Shown here: one piece after another, positions 23,101-33,400 of the stretch | Numbering within the stretch: the stretch's first letter is position 1 | How the letters are laid out: each line of letters begins with the position of its first letter | Position numbers and translations under genes: made by a program | Notes under the pieces: generated by a model | Databases searched by the model: none | The model's input: the letters and a program-made list of their open reading frames with translations, nothing else | Told to the model about the DNA's origin: nothing | Assembly (NCBI GenBank): GCA_950295325.1 | Contig: OX485805.1 | Coordinates: 1,428,501-1,492,500, forward strand | Reading direction: 5' to 3' | From: Polytrichum commune | Lineage: Eukaryota > Streptophyta > Polytrichopsida > Polytrichales > Polytrichaceae | DNA length: 64,000 nucleotides

Positions 23101-24179
23101 CCCAATCCCTCCGGTATCGTTGCCAAGCTCGTACAACTCCTCAAATCAAGGGTTGTCAAAGAACTCAAGTTCCCCAATCCCTCCGGTATCCTTGTCAAGC
23201 TCGTACACCATATCAAATGAAGGGTTTTCAAATGACTCAAGTTCCCCAATCCCTCCGGTATCGTTGCTAAGCTCGTACAACTGCTCAAATGAAGGGTTGT
23301 CAAAGAACTCAAGTTCCCCAATCCCTCTGGTATCGTTGTCAAGCTCGTGCAATTGCTCAAATGAAGGGTTGTCAAAGAACTCAAGTTCCCCAATCCCTCT
23401 GGTATCATTGCCAAGCTCGTACAACTGCTCAAATGAAGGGTTGTCAATAAACTCAAGTTCCCCAATCCCTCCGGTATCGTTGTCAAGCTCGCATACCCTG
23501 TCAAATCAAGGGTTGTCAAAGAACTCAAGTTCCCCAATCCCTCCGGTATCCTTGTCAAGCTCCAACAATCTCTCAAATGAAGGGTTGTCAAAGAACTCAA
23601 GTTTCCCAATCCCTCCGGTATCTTTGTCAAGCTCTTACACCCTGTCAAATCAAGGGTTGTCAAAGAACTCAAGTTCCCCAATCCCTCCGGTATCCTTGTC
23701 AAGCTCCAACAACGTATCAAATGAAGGGTTGTCAAAGAACTCAAGTTCCCCAATTCCTCTGGTATTGTTTTCAACTTTGGACAATATTCTAGATGTACTT
23801 CCATTAAAGGGATGATCGAAAACATTTCTTTGGGTATTTGATTCAGGAAAGAACATCCACACAATTGCAATACTTGTAATTTCACAAAAGATTTCCAAAA
23901 ATGAGCATTTGTCAATAGATCTCCACAAGTCTTCAATCTCATGTCATCCCAAGTTAATGGTGTTAAGTCTATCATGAAGCATTTCAAGTTGAAAGAGCGT
24001 GCAGCAAGTAAACAAATGCAGTCTATGTTGTTGATGATATTTGAAATCTTCATGTCTTTGGCATGAAATATCAATAGGCGAAGACAGCTCAGACCACCAT
24101 CTTGGATTTGTGGAACTTGAAATAGGTTGTGGCTTATGCCATTGCCAAAGTAAAAACAACCTTGAAGTTTACCCACATC
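17118..24179 (-). CDS. NLR gene, LRR exon (about 90 leucine-rich repeats)
   Basis: This is the last exon of the kinase-NB-ARC-LRR gene. A splice acceptor (..TTAAAAACAG) ends at 24180 and the exon opens in phase 0 with D-V-G-K-L-Q. About 125 residues without clear repeats (containing a KLQVLQLCGCSFL start) precede an uninterrupted run of 24-residue LRRs of the form LTTLxLxxCxSL followed by IPEGLGNLSS. At 72 bp per unit this is roughly 90 repeats, far more than the 10-30 usual in plant NLRs. The LRR solenoid would be expected to sense ligand or restrain the NB-ARC. The frame ends at 17118 because one G is missing in the GLGN codons of the last unit (TTGGGAAC in place of TTGGGGAAC). In the alternative frame only about a dozen codons remain before a stop at 17080-17082, so the loss is small. 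The whole exon has long shadow frames on the plus strand because 72 is divisible by 3. Confidence 0.88.
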   Translation of the reverse strand, partial: DVGKLQGCFYFGNGISHNLFQVPQIQDGGLSCLRLLIFHAKDMKISNIINNIDCICLLAARSFNLKCFMIDLTPLTWDDMRLKTCGDLLTNAHFWKSFVKLQVLQLCGCSFLNQIPKEMFSIIPLMEVHLEYCPKLKTIPEELGNLSSLTTLHLIRCWSLTRIPEGLGNLSSLTTLDLTGCKSLTKIPEGLGNLSSLTTLHLRDCWSLTRIPEGLGNLSSLTTLDLTGYASLTTIPEGLGNLSLLTTLHLSSCTSLAMIPEGLGNLSSLTTLHLSNCTSLTTIPEGLGNLSSLTTLHLSSCTSLATIPEGLGNLSHLKTLHLIWCTSLTRIPEGLGNLSSLTTLDLRSCTSLATIPEGLGNLDSLTTLDFIGCASLTTIPQGLGNLSSLTSLHFIDCVSLTTIPEGLGNLRSLTTLDLSWCTSLTTIPEGLGNLRSLTTLDLSSCTSLTTIPEGLGNLSSLIILNLTRCASLTTLPEGFGNLGSLRALDLRSCTGLATIPEGLGNLSSLTTLDLTECASLTSIPEGLGNLCSLTTLHLRNCTSLTRIPEGLGNLSSLTTLDLTRCASLTTIPDGLGILSSLTTLHLRDCMRLTRIPEGLGNLSSLTTFDLTRCMRLTTIPEGLGDLSLLTTLNLSSCMSLATITKRLENLSSLTTLHLIDCTSLTTIPEGLGNLSSLTTLRLRGCASLTRIPEELGNLSSLTTLDLTGCSRLTTIPEGLGNLSSLTTLDLSSCTRLATISEGLGNLSSLTTLDLSSCRRLATISEGLGNLSSLTTLHLRDCASLTTIPEGLGNLSSLTTLDLIRCTSLRMIPEVLGNLSSLTTLDLSSCTSLATIPEGLGNLSSLTTLHLSRCTSLATIPEGLGNLSSLTTLHLIWCPSLTTIPVGLGNLSSLTTLDLSSCTSLAMIPEGLGNMSSLETLDLIGCTSLTTIPEGLGNLHSLTTLHLIGCTSLTTIPEGLGNSNSLTTLDLRWCTSLTRIPEGLGNLSSLRTLDLTGCTSLTTIPEGLGNLSSLRTLDLTGCTSLTTIPEGLGNLSSLRTLDLTHCASLTTIPNGWGNLSSLTTLHLRDCASLTRIPEGLGILSSLTTFDLTRCMRLTTIPEGLGDLSFLKTLNLSSCTSLATIPERLGNLSSLTTLHLIDCTRLTTIPEGLGNLSSLTTLDLTRCASLTTIPDGLGILSSLTTLHLRDCMRLTRIPEGLGNLSSLTTFDLTRCMRLTTIPEGLGDLSLLTTLNLSSCMSLATITKRLENLSSLTTLHLIDCTSLTTIPEGLGNLSSLTTLRLRGCASLTRIPEELGNLSSLTTLDLTGCSRLTTIPEGLGNLSSLTTLDLSSCTRLATISEGLGNLSSLTTLDLSSCRRLATISEGLGNLSSLTTLHLRDCASLTTIPEGLGNLSSLTTLDLIRCTSLRMIPEVLGNLSSLTTLDLSSCTSLATIPEGLGNLSSLTTLHLSRCTSLATIPEGLGNLSSLTTLHLIWCPSLTTIPVGLGNLSSLTTLDLSSCTSLAMIPEGLGNMSSLETLDLIGCTSLTTIPEGLGNLHSLTTLHLIGCTSLTTIPEGLGNSNSLTTLDLRWCTSLTRIPEGLGNLSSLRTLDLTGCTSLTTIPEGLGNLSSLRTLDLTGCTSLTTIPEGLGNLSSLRTLDLTHCASLTTIPNGWGNLSSLTTLHLRDCASLTRIPEGLGILSSLTTFDLTRCMRLTTIPEGLGDLSFLKTLNLSSCTSLATIPERLGNLSSLTTLHLIDCTRLTTIPEGLGNLSSLTTLDLSWCESLTRIPEGLGNLSSLTTLDLTGCRSLTTIPEGLANLSSLITLDLTKCASLTTIPDGLGNLSSLTTLHLRNCVSLTRIPEGLGNLSSLTTFDLTRCLSLTTIPEGLGDLSFLTTLNLSSCMSLATIPERLGNLSSLTTLDLSSCRSLAMIPEGLGNMSSLQTLHLIRCTSLTTIPEGLGNLNSLTTLHLTNCSSLITIPEGLGSLNSLTTFDLRWCTSLTTIPKGLGNLNSLTTLDLTGCTSLTTIPEGLANLSSLTTLDLTRCWRLTRIPKGLGNLSSLTTLDLTRCASLTTIPDGLGILSSLTTLHLRDCMRLTRIPEGLGNLSSLTTFDLTRCMSLTTIPEGLGDLSFLTTLNLSSCMSLATIPERLGNLSSLTTLHLIDCKSLTTIPEGLGNLSSLTTLHLRDCVSLTRIPEELGNLSSLTTLDLSSCRSLAMIPEGLGNMSSLETLHLIGCTSLTRIPEGLGNLSSLKTLDLTGCASLTTIPDGLGNLSSLRTLDLTGCTSLTRIPEGLGNLSSLRTLHLRDCASLTMIPEGLGSLSSLTTLHLRDCASLTTIPEGLGSLSSLTTLDLSSCTSLATIPEGLGT
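18890..22527 (-). repeat. 1,800-bp tandem duplication (25 LRR units) inside the LRR exon
   Basis: The sequence from about 18890 to 20727 recurs at an offset of exactly 1,800 bp (about 20690-22527), and I saw no difference in the lines compared. 1,800 is 25 times 72, so the event kept both reading frame and LRR register, as expected from unequal crossing over between LRR units. The marker TCAAAAAACTTAAGTCCCCC (or TCAATAAACTT..) recurs near 17830, 18550, 19050, 20500, 20850 and 22300, showing older higher-order duplications. Confidence 0.92.
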
Positions 24180-24416
24180 CTGTTTTTAAGAGTATGTGAA
24201 AGTATTAGCATATTATACTTGTGATAATTTTTCCAACTACTAGTACATGACATAAATTTGTGCTAAGCATCTATAGCATCCTAAAACTTTACCCAATACT
24301 CACTCACAATGTCATTCTAAATTGAAGATTTTCCATCAAGCCAAATGTTTAAAGAAATCATTTACAATTAGAATACATAAAACAATGTCTTAATATAGCC
24401 AACGTAAGTAGAATAC

Positions 24417-25469
24417 CAAGCAGTTTGTAAGTCCGTTTGTGTTCCAAATTCGAGTACCCGCATATTCTTTCTCAGCAATCATTTGTCCCATGGCATGCAA
24501 GTGGTCGTGCATTTGCAAAATTTCATCACCGTCACCATCAATTTCTACGGTCACCAATGCCCGATGGACCAAATTCTCTAAGGCAGAAATTGGAGGGATG
24601 TTGTTATCGGCCCATATGCGTAGGGCTCTATCTTTTGACATGCCACTAGGATGCACATCTCCACCGAAGAAGCAAGCTATGTCCAAGAACATATTTTTTT
24701 CTTCTTGAGTTAAACCATCATCGAAGCTTACTCTCAAGGTATTCCATATCTCATCATCCTCTCCGTCCAAATTTCTTCCCCTTTTCATCCTTTGCAATGC
24801 ACGTTCCCAACTTCGCAACTTTCCTTTTCCACGTAAGTATGCCCCCACGACTTTCAAACTCAAAGGCAAGCCCTTGCAAGCTTCCACAATTATGTCCCGT
24901 ATATCATTAAATTGTGGTGATAAATGAGATGCTTCCCAAGAAGAATGAATGTTGAAGAGAGTTTTTGCTGCATCATCATCTAACTTGCTCACATCAAATC
25001 TTGTACCACTCGCCTTCACACGATTTCTAATAGCACCCCAATCACGAGTTGTTATAATGAGTGTGGTACCCTTGCTCCGATCTAAAATGACCGTTGGTAT
25101 TATGTTATCCACTTGAGCTTCATCCTTAACATCATCCAAGATCAAAAGGACTTTCTTTTTGTCCAACAATTCTTCCATCAACTTGTGCGCATGCACCAAA
25201 TCCTTGACTTCTTTGTCCATGCCAAATTTTGAAAAAAATTCACGTAGAATATCAAGCAAACTCCTTCTTTTCAATTGCCCCACAAAGCATGATGCATCGT
25301 ATGTGGACTTCAAATCATCAAATATGGCCTTCGCCAATGTGGTCTTCCCTATTCCGCCCATACCGACAATACCCAAGGTATTCACTTCTTTGAGGTGATA
25401 TTTCACTCTTGCAAGGTTGCTCTTGAGACTAACCAGTGTTGGATCATTTAATAATGTTGCATCAAACAC
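24417..25469 (-). CDS. NLR gene, NB-ARC exon
   Basis: This exon encodes the nucleotide-binding switch of the receptor. Motifs in order, by exon residue: P-loop GMGGIGKTT (36-44), kinase-2 VLLILDDV (107-114), RNBS-B TTLIITTRD (about 135-143), GLPLSLKVVG (about 200), the DIACFF RNBS-D block, and MHD in the form LQMHDHLHAMGQMI near the end. All key NB-ARC residues are present. It opens in phase 0 with V-F-D-A at an acceptor (..ACATATAG, intron 25470-25626, 157 bp). It most likely ends at ..NGLTNCL before GTATTC (intron 24180-24416, 237 bp), also phase 0. The length of about 351 residues is normal for NB-ARC. The frame continues to a stop at 24390 if unspliced. Confidence 0.9.
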
Positions 25470-25626
25470 CTATATGTACAACACATAAATATTTCAATAA
25501 ACACTAATATACCTTACCACCATAAATGCATGTTCAATTTCAAATGTTCACAATAATAAATCAAAGCAATCAATAAATTGAGAATAAATCAACTAGTGAG
25601 CACATTGTAATGGAAGTGGCATTTAC

Positions 25627-27266
25627 CTTCTCACTATCATGATTCGTTTTTTCTTTGCAACCTTTCAACGTTTTTGACATCTTTCGAAAAAGAATCCTAA
25701 CTCCATCGTACTGCGGAACCATATTACTCAAAAATGTTCCCTTCATGAACATTTTCTTCAAGCCTATGAGTCTTTTGCAAATATCGGAGAATATTGGCCT
25801 TTGTAAGGGGTCCTCCCTCCAACATTCCTCAATCAATTTGGTAAGCTCCCCACAATTGATAGGTAGCTCCGGCCTTTCACCCGTCTTTATTTTTTGATGA
25901 ATTTCTCTCATATCATCTGTGTGATGAAATGGCACCTTGCCCGAAAGGATCTCTGAACATGTCATACCAAAAGACCATACATCCGCTTGGAAAGGACATG
26001 CCATACAAGCCAAGTTTTTTTCCCTTACTTCAAGTGCCATATACCTTGGTGTACCAACAATATATTTATGCTTTTGTATTTGCGGTTTGCTTTGAACTTC
26101 CATTTTGGAAGTGCCATAATCAATCAATTTGACATTACAATGGTAACGACTTGTATCCATTGCTCCATCAATGGTCATGGAGCTTAAAAGCACATTGTCT
26201 GGCTTTAAGTCGAGATGGGCGACATGCATGTCATGAAGATACCACATGCCGCTTCCAATTTGAAGCATAACATCAATTGCAACAACATATGGTAAGAGTG
26301 TCTTGTTCAACTTCTCCAACATTTTTGTCAAACTCGTGTCCATCAACTCCATCACCAAATGTAACTCATTACGTTCTTCGTCCATTCTACAACAAAAGTA
26401 TTTGATGAGGTTCGGGTGGCTCAAGCCTGCCAATATCCCCACTTCTTTGCGAAAACCAGAACAATCATCTGGAACCGGCAACGTTTTTGTTGCACTTGGT
26501 AATCCCAACCATTTTGATTTGTACACTGATCCAAACGCACCACCACCCACTCGTTCCACAAGCGTAGGTTTTGGATAGTCTTTAGGTATTTCCAAAGCAT
26601 CTAGTTCTCCACCTCTCACTTGTTGCAAATCACATTTCAATCTCTTCAGCAAATGCTTTGCTAATTTGTGTTCTTTGAAGTCTTCAAGTGCACTTTCAAG
26701 CTCCTTTTGCAAGTCTTGTTCATCGCCTTCAACTTCCTTCAAAGTAGCCACATTCAAATCCTTGCACATTGTGTAGTTTTGTGGATTCGGGTGGTTTGTC
26801 AAGTATATCTCGTGTAGTGCCTCCCAACAACACTTCAAATCAAACATGACTTCCCGAAAAGCCTCTCTATTGTTTAATTGGAAAAGAGCTGCACAACACC
26901 AATCTCCACTCCCAATTCATTCACCAATGCTCCCCCTTTTTGTATGATACGATGCAACTCCATGACAACAATCCTTACTTTGAAGGGTTGTTTGATGGAT
27001 GTGATCATCTCAATAATACTATGCACGGTCGTAGAAAGCTTGGTGACAAGATTTGTGCATTGCCGCTTATTCAACACATCATCTCGTCGGAGAATAGTTT
27101 GCATTTTGACCATTTCTTCCTCTTTCCATTCCAAAAATTCTGAAAACTCACATCGATGCGGTTTCTCTTTGTAAACAAGTGCCAAGAAGTATACGAAGCA
27201 AGTGATGATGAACCGCCATAGCATTGAAAGTTGCTTCACCAATAATTGCCCAAGCTCGATGGCCAT
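25627..27266 (-). CDS. NLR gene, N-terminal helical and protein kinase exon (frameshifted)
   Basis: This first exon starts at ATG 27266 (MAIELGQLL..) with a helical, partly hydrophobic segment of about 120 residues. It then leads into a kinase domain. From the internal Met at 26847: glycine loop GGGAFGSVYK (101-110), Lys121, Glu135, catalytic loop HLDLKPDN (211-218), IDYG in place of DFG (242-245), MALE in place of APE, and DVWSFG (289-294). The catalytic Asp and metal-binding Asp are kept. HLD in place of HRD makes it a non-RD kinase, a class often linked to immunity. The donor GAAG/GTAAAT ends the exon at 25627. The two open frames do not join: the frame with WCCAALFQLNNREAF, continuous with the kinase, runs upstream to about 26905, where the N-terminal frame must be left. 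A 1-bp loss near 26900-26907 would explain it. This is either a null allele or a sequencing error. The kinase-NB-ARC-LRR order is that described as PK-NBS-LRR in mosses. Confidence 0.85.
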
Positions 27267-27364
27267 GACGGAATAAAACCTACATTTTACATCAATTTGA
27301 TCAACATTTCATTCTATGACTTGTGTTAACATACGCAAAACCCATACTCCCAATCTCACTTACT

Positions 27365-27776
27365 CACGGGGAGGTCACTCCATTGTCAAGTTGAAAACCA
27401 CGTGCGAACAAAGTTTGCTACCCCTATATTATATGCCATAGATAAATTTTAAAATTATGATATTTTTTCTATATATACATATCCATTGATAATATCTTTT
27501 GTATATATTTTTGAAATTTTTGGTCATCTCCATTTTTTCTAGTAATGTTTTTAGTTCAATTTTGCGTCATTCTAGTTAGAAACGGTATGTTTTCTAGAAA
27601 AAACAAATTATCAAATTTGGTTATCAATTTTTACTATGTAATAGATACCATGTATATATACCCATAATTTTTTTTTTGATGAAATTTTGACCCATTTTGT
27701 TGATGCAACTTAGAAAAAGTAGATTTTTTTTGTTCGCACGTGGTTTTCAACTTGACAATGGAGTGACCTCCCCGTG
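27365..27776. mobile_element. hAT-type MITE upstream of the NLR gene (TSD CACTTACT)
   Basis: This 412-bp AT-rich element has perfect terminal inverted repeats of 48 bp starting CACGGGGAGGTCACTCC. Direct 8-bp duplications CACTTACT lie at 27357-27364 and 27777-27784. The 8-bp TSD and CA-GGG-type termini fit the hAT superfamily. There is no coding capacity. It lies about 100 bp upstream of the NLR start codon. Confidence 0.93.
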
Positions 27777-27887
27777 CACTTACTACGAACAAATTATTTT
27801 AAACACCTTTGCAAATCAATTGTAAAATTCATCCTAGTTGAGATTTCTTGATCTAGATTAAGCCCTAAGACACAGATGGAGAGTGGA

Positions 27888-27915
27888 CCCCCCCACACAC
27901 ACACACACACACATA
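27888..27915. repeat. CA microsatellite
   Basis: A (CA)n run follows a short C tract, ending in ATATACACGCG. Confidence 0.9.
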
Positions 27916-30900
27916 TACACGCGCTTCATTTGTTCCCCTCATCTAATTGTGCTTATAATTGAATATCCATTCCTTCTATTCTCCCAACATAAATAACATG
28001 GCCACATGTTTTTGTGTGGGCTCAGTTATATTGGTTGGGGATATATTTTGCGGGAGTTCCCATGCAATTCAAAAACTCATTGTGTGCATCACTAATCATT
28101 TACAATGACTAATATAGGAAATTTAATGAATAACATAGGCAACCTCCGCATACCAGCGATAAAACATGGTGTTAGAACAACAAACTTATACCCTACTCTC
28201 ATCTACTATGGTGAAGTTACAGGAATCAAGTATTATGCAAGCATAAAATGCAAAGATCACCCAAAACAATTTGAACAATAAGCCATGTATGTTGATTTCA
28301 ATATTGATTGCATTATTGATTCTTATTGCAAATGATGCAATATAGAGTTCCATCGAAGCTATAAGTAGACAAGTTGCTACACATGCAGCTTAGCGTAATG
28401 AATTTGGTTGCATTTGCTTGTATTTTTTGTACAATAATATGTTGTGTAAAATAGAAATGGAAAAGAAAAGTCCGTGTCTTAGGTCTTCAAAGAACATAAT
28501 TACAAACATTCAATTTAAGGACAAGGTTCTGGACAGAATGTCATTGAAATTGATTGATTTTCACCACAGAGTAGCCAAAAAACATGCAAAGTAGGGAGGG
28601 TATACAAATTATCCATAAGGATTACTAAATGAGCCTTATATAGTTCATCAATCCAATACCAATGCATCCCAATCATCAAGCATCCTATATCCATGTAACA
28701 TATTTATAGGGCTTCCCCCTAATAATCATAACCTATGTCATTTTAAAACTTATGAACTTATGTTTCCGTTGTATCCATAACTTTAGTATGCCTCTAAATA
28801 ATGTGAGGCAACCTATAATCCTTATTGAACGTAACTTTTAGAAATGAGAAAATGATTACAGTCACCATAAATTGAATATTTTTGAGTTTAGCCCCAACAT
28901 CCTCACATCCAAGACGTAACAAATGATTATTGAAGAGAAATGTAGAGCATATGCAATTTGTGGATCACAAAAATCGATGCATGGTTGACTCCCGTCATCC
29001 ACATTACAAGGTTTAAAACATGACCATGCTTTGTGACATTTTGTCGCCGACCAAATGTAAATCTCACGGTGACTTTGTTCCAGTAATATAATAGATAACT
29101 CAACTCACATACTCCCAAATGAAAAAATACACATGCAAATAACTTGAACATTCAACATGAAAGTGGTCATCAAATCACCTTGAAGTACTTTTGAATATTC
29201 TCAACAAAAATTAGCCTTGGTGCCACGTCAATTTAGCTCAATGTGAGCCTAAACACATAGCCAACAAAAAGATTGCAATGAGCACACATGGCCACTGTTA
29301 TATTTGACATATTGTAATAAAAGTCAAAGAATTTGCAAAATTTTCATAATCTCATATTTTTTTTCTTTCTATTCATCATTTGCGAAGCCCTTGTTCAACT
29401 TCTTATCATACTCTAGGAAGTCACTACAACCCCATGTTCCTCCAAACTTGAAAATAAGGCTAATTGTCCAGAACCTCACCAACTTGATTGAGAGGTGTTC
29501 AATGCAAGCGTTCAAACCGCAACATTTTCATAAACATGTCATTTTATAAACCGTCGTAGCAGAGCATGATGTTCTTTACCCTCAACAATACAAAATTGTT
29601 GTTTTTGAATATACTCACTACTAAATGTCATAAGCTACTCAAGGGAATGTTTTTGCTCATTCAAAATTTGTTGGAATTTCATATTGTAGATTGCTCAAAA
29701 ACATCAATTAAATGTGCTTGGTCTAGCAAAATGCAAGACGGGATTGTTATTCTTTGGTCTCGCTAGGTAGCTTTGTGAAATCAAGCACACAAGTTCTACC
29801 CTATCTACTCATCTACAGAAAATACATCCAAGTAACATTGACTTTCAAATTAAAATAATTGAGAGTCCTTGCATTCAAGGGTAAATATTACTCTAATAAA
29901 ATAGGTGATAAGCAAGGTAGGCACTTTGGTGTCAAAATGCTCATTCTTCAAGGTGACTCGTGAACTTCTATAGAGGTTGGACACTTGATGTGGGGATGAA
30001 ATATAGATCCAACACCAAAGTTGCAATGCTAATTGATCAAACATCCAAAAAAAGGTCAAGCATAAAAGCAAAAGACAAGAAGCTTCACAAATTTAATCAA
30101 AGCATATTTGCTCAAGACACCACCTCATGATTTTGACACCGGTTGTGTCATATTTTGTATAGGAGATCCACTTGTCTATGGGACGGAGTTGCTTTTCTAG
30201 ATTTTCTAATTTGGTCATTTTTTTAGCAATACTAGTGTGTGGTCGGAAAGAATTGAAGTTCAAATTTTGCGTGAGTGTCTCATACTTGTGGAGAACCTAA
30301 TGCCTACTTTATTAGACACTATTGGATTGTATCACGATTAGAGATACAAATGACCATTACTACCAATCCCATACTTCATAAACTAGTCCCCCTCCGTTTA
30401 AAACTTGCAAATTTCAATCTCAAAAATTGTGCATGGTTAGAATTATGATTGGTTGCTTTGAACGGATAAAAACTGGGCATTGTTCAAGATTTGCAAACAT
30501 CACACTATGTAGACATTGACCAAAAGTTTTGTTAAATTAGTGAACTTCATTCATGACAACTATATTCATCCTTAGAATCGTTTAGTTGCTAAATCGACAT
30601 ATGAAACTACGTCTTTCCAATCGTCGACATAACAATATGCTTTGTAGTCTACCTCTTGGACTAGTGTTGAATCCTACAAGAAGAACTATAACTTATCTTG
30701 TTGTAGATCGACCAATTAGTTGCATTCATGCAACATTCATAAAGACTTCCATGATCTTGATGCTCTACATTCTTTTAAGCAAATGTTTATGAATTCCTTC
30801 AAGTTTCATATTGTAGAACATATATGAACTTCCTATGTGTATGATTGCCCACTCAACAATAAGAGGCACCACTTAGATCAATATCCAAACGCTAAAATTT

Positions 30901-31450
30901 CAACCATTTAAAGATCCTTCACGATGCCTATGAGATTGAATTAGTTGGCATTGACCTGATTGTAATATTAAGTACTATAGAACCTCATAACCTTGCAAAA
31001 CAATAATGAACTCCACATATCACAATTTAGAGTGCTCAACCTTTTGCAAATTGTGACAGTAGAGAAAATCACAAAACTCCAAGCCTAGGTGCCCAAAGCT
31101 AGCAAAGGAAGCAACTAACGTGGTACTACGACACCTACTTGCAGTCCCTCGAATATATGTCGTTGATTCCATTCAGCATGAAAACATTCTCAACTTCCAC
31201 CTATGTTATTATACACGATTCAACCTCGTACAAAATGCCAAATTAATGAGAAAGGAAGTAGGAGCTTACATGAATCATGAGGCTTACGAAATTGGGGATG
31301 TCTGGCACTGGATTACCGTAAGCGGATGTGTAACTTGATGCAACAAAAAACTCTCGATAGACTTGCACTTCTCACACTCCCTATGTCTCGAAATCCTCCA
31401 CATCTAGATCCTCTCACTCTTGAGCAAAACTCGTAATTGTCTGCCTCCGC
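27916..31450. other. AT-rich intergenic stretch, nothing recognised
   Basis: This is about 3.5 kb with short open frames only. None shows a recognisable domain or continuity across possible introns. It may hold introns or UTRs of an unrecognised gene, but I see no support for a specific call. Confidence 0.4.
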
Positions 31451-31454
31451 CAAG

Positions 31455-31575
31455 CCAAGAGTTGAAGCCCGAGATGAAACTCAAAGTGCAATGCATTCGG
31501 TCCATGTTTGATCAATCGGAGATGGCAAGGAGGAGCTCACTTTGAAGCAGCCAACAGACGAAGGCGCAAGTCTAG
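31455..31575. repeat. Dispersed repeat, copy 1 (second copy near 36085)
   Basis: The words GTTGAAGCCC, TGAAACTCAA, GCAATGCA(T/A), TCCATGT, GGAGATG/AGAGATG, AGGAGGAGCT and GAAGCAG follow in the same order and spacing at 31460-31570 and 36085-36210. Identity is moderate, and the family is unknown. Confidence 0.6.
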
Positions 31576-31938
31576 GCCAAGCCTCCCACAGTAGGCACTC
31601 CGCCAAATCCTTAGTTCCTACAGAAAATTAGCCGTAGCAGGTATTCGTCCTCACTGCCGCGGTGCGGGAAGTGGATCAAAGCTCAAGCAGCATAATACAT
31701 AATGACGCTCGCCACTCACAAAATACTTACTCTAAGCCAAAATTCCATCGGACTGCCTCGCAGGAACTCCATTACAAACAAAGCATGAGAAGTATATTAA
31801 AACCGAGTGCAAACAGGGCACATCAAACACCCCGCCGCAGGAGCAGCAAAAGAAGAGACAAGCTCTCAAGTAGAAGTTACTCTCTAGCAGTCTTTTCAAG
31901 CACAGGCAATGACAAAGACAAAGACACTTCACTCACTC

Positions 31939-32259
31939 TCAGAAATCATCGGAATGCAAATTCTCCAACGAGAGAGCCAAGAGAGCGACCCGGGGCATGG
32001 GAGAAAAGGCCTGACAAGGCAGCCACCACTTAAAAGCGTCACCAAATCGTGCACAGTGGACCATTTCGGGCACCGTGAGGGTCATTGGAATCGCAGACAA
32101 GAGGGGAGCGATGTTAGGATTGCGAGAGGGGAGCGGAGCAGGGATTTGTGTGCCTGTCTGTCTATCAACAGAAGAAGCAGGAGGTGGTGCAGGAGGAGAG
32201 TGCGAGGGAAGAAGACGAAGAAGAAGAAAAAATAACAGAGCAGCTGAGGACTCTCGCAT
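31939..32259 (-). CDS. Possible first exon with signal peptide
   Basis: On the minus strand an ATG at 32259 opens MRESSAALLFFLLLRLLP, a short basic N-terminus and a strongly hydrophobic core like a secretory signal peptide, followed by a proline-rich stretch (SPPAPPPASS). The frame stays open to 31939 but resembles no family I know beyond that. The region 31.4-32.3 kb is GC-richer than its surroundings, as plant first exons often are. Downstream exons would lie between 28 and 31.9 kb, and I could not identify any. The plus-strand frames here encode only low-complexity Arg/Lys/Ser sequence. Confidence 0.25.
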   Translation of the reverse strand: MRESSAALLFFLLLRLLPSHSPPAPPPASSVDRQTGTQIPAPLPSRNPNIAPLLSAIPMTLTVPEMVHCARFGDAFKWWLPCQAFSPMPRVALLALSLENLHSDDF

Positions 32260-32339
32260 GATGGCGAGGTGCCTATCTATGGATGGTGGCGACAAGGACT
32301 CAGCGTCCTTAGTTAGGTCCCAAACCACATCCTAATTCA

Positions 32340-33400
32340 CATCCCCAACGACTGGCGCGTCCTCCTTGCTTCACTTCTTACAGTAGGTAGTATTACTTGG
32401 ACATATTTTAGGGCATCGAATATGTCAAATTTTAGCCACACTAGTAATCTGTAACCATTTCAAGGGCTTCATGGAATGGGGGCAAGTGCACCAAGTGTCC
32501 TTGTATCATTAAATATCATTAGAATGGTGAAACATGTGTTATAAAATTTTGTAATAATGGATCAATCTTCTGTGGGGTTTGAAATTTTTTGGGTTATATT
32601 TTGGGTTTCTCCTACAATTTGGGTAAACTTAGCCCGAGTATTGATCACACAATACCATTGACCACCGGTACCTGACTAAACATTATAAATTGTAAACCAA
32701 TATTTTATAGTGTTTAGATTGACATGGCTGACATGTCCGGTTGGAGCAAGCCCCATGTGGAGTCCCAACTCATATAGAATCTTGCTAGCCCGGGGATGCT
32801 CTTAGTTGGAAAATGGCGTGCATGGGTCATCATGAAATTAACCTCCTATAAATGAGAAGTCCATAGAGAGAAAAAATTGTACATAGAGAAAAATAAATGT
32901 GCCTATACCAACAATATCCTAGAGAATGGATTCATGTATTTCTACTTAGCTTTGCAAATTAATGTGATAAATGCCTCCACTACAAGCAAAAATATTATAT
33001 CATGAAATCAATAGGCCATTGTTACATAAACGATCCACTTCCACTTTCCAATGAGATTGTCATTGGACATTTTTTTCAACTATAGGATATTACTCATAAA
33101 AGTTTGACCCTAAAACATATGTCATTTGGTTGTTACGGTAAATTGGATGAAACCAACACATCTATTCTCAATTTTTTTTTATTAACGGACCTTTACAGAC
33201 CATTCTGTACATCTGCCTTGATGTCACAAAAGAAGAAGTTAATAGCCTTTTTAAATGTACACACTAGAGAAAAACAGTTCCTCCCCCTTAATTATGCTAC
33301 ATATTAGTTCATGCGTGGTATGAAGAGTCCACCCTTGGGGTGTATATTGAATATGTGGACCACATGTTCTTAGAAGGAAAAAAAGTTAATTCATTCAACA
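32340..33400. other. AT-rich stretch, nothing recognised
   Basis: It contains no domain, RNA gene or bounded repeat that I can support. Poly-T and poly-A runs are present. Confidence 0.4.

Noticed and set aside
16809-23815. Many long plus-strand frames rich in Ser-Asn-Pro (for example two identical 465-codon frames at 19088 and 20888)
   Set aside because: They are antisense shadows of the 72-bp LRR repeats. Because 72 is divisible by 3, every frame without a stop in one unit stays open for many units.
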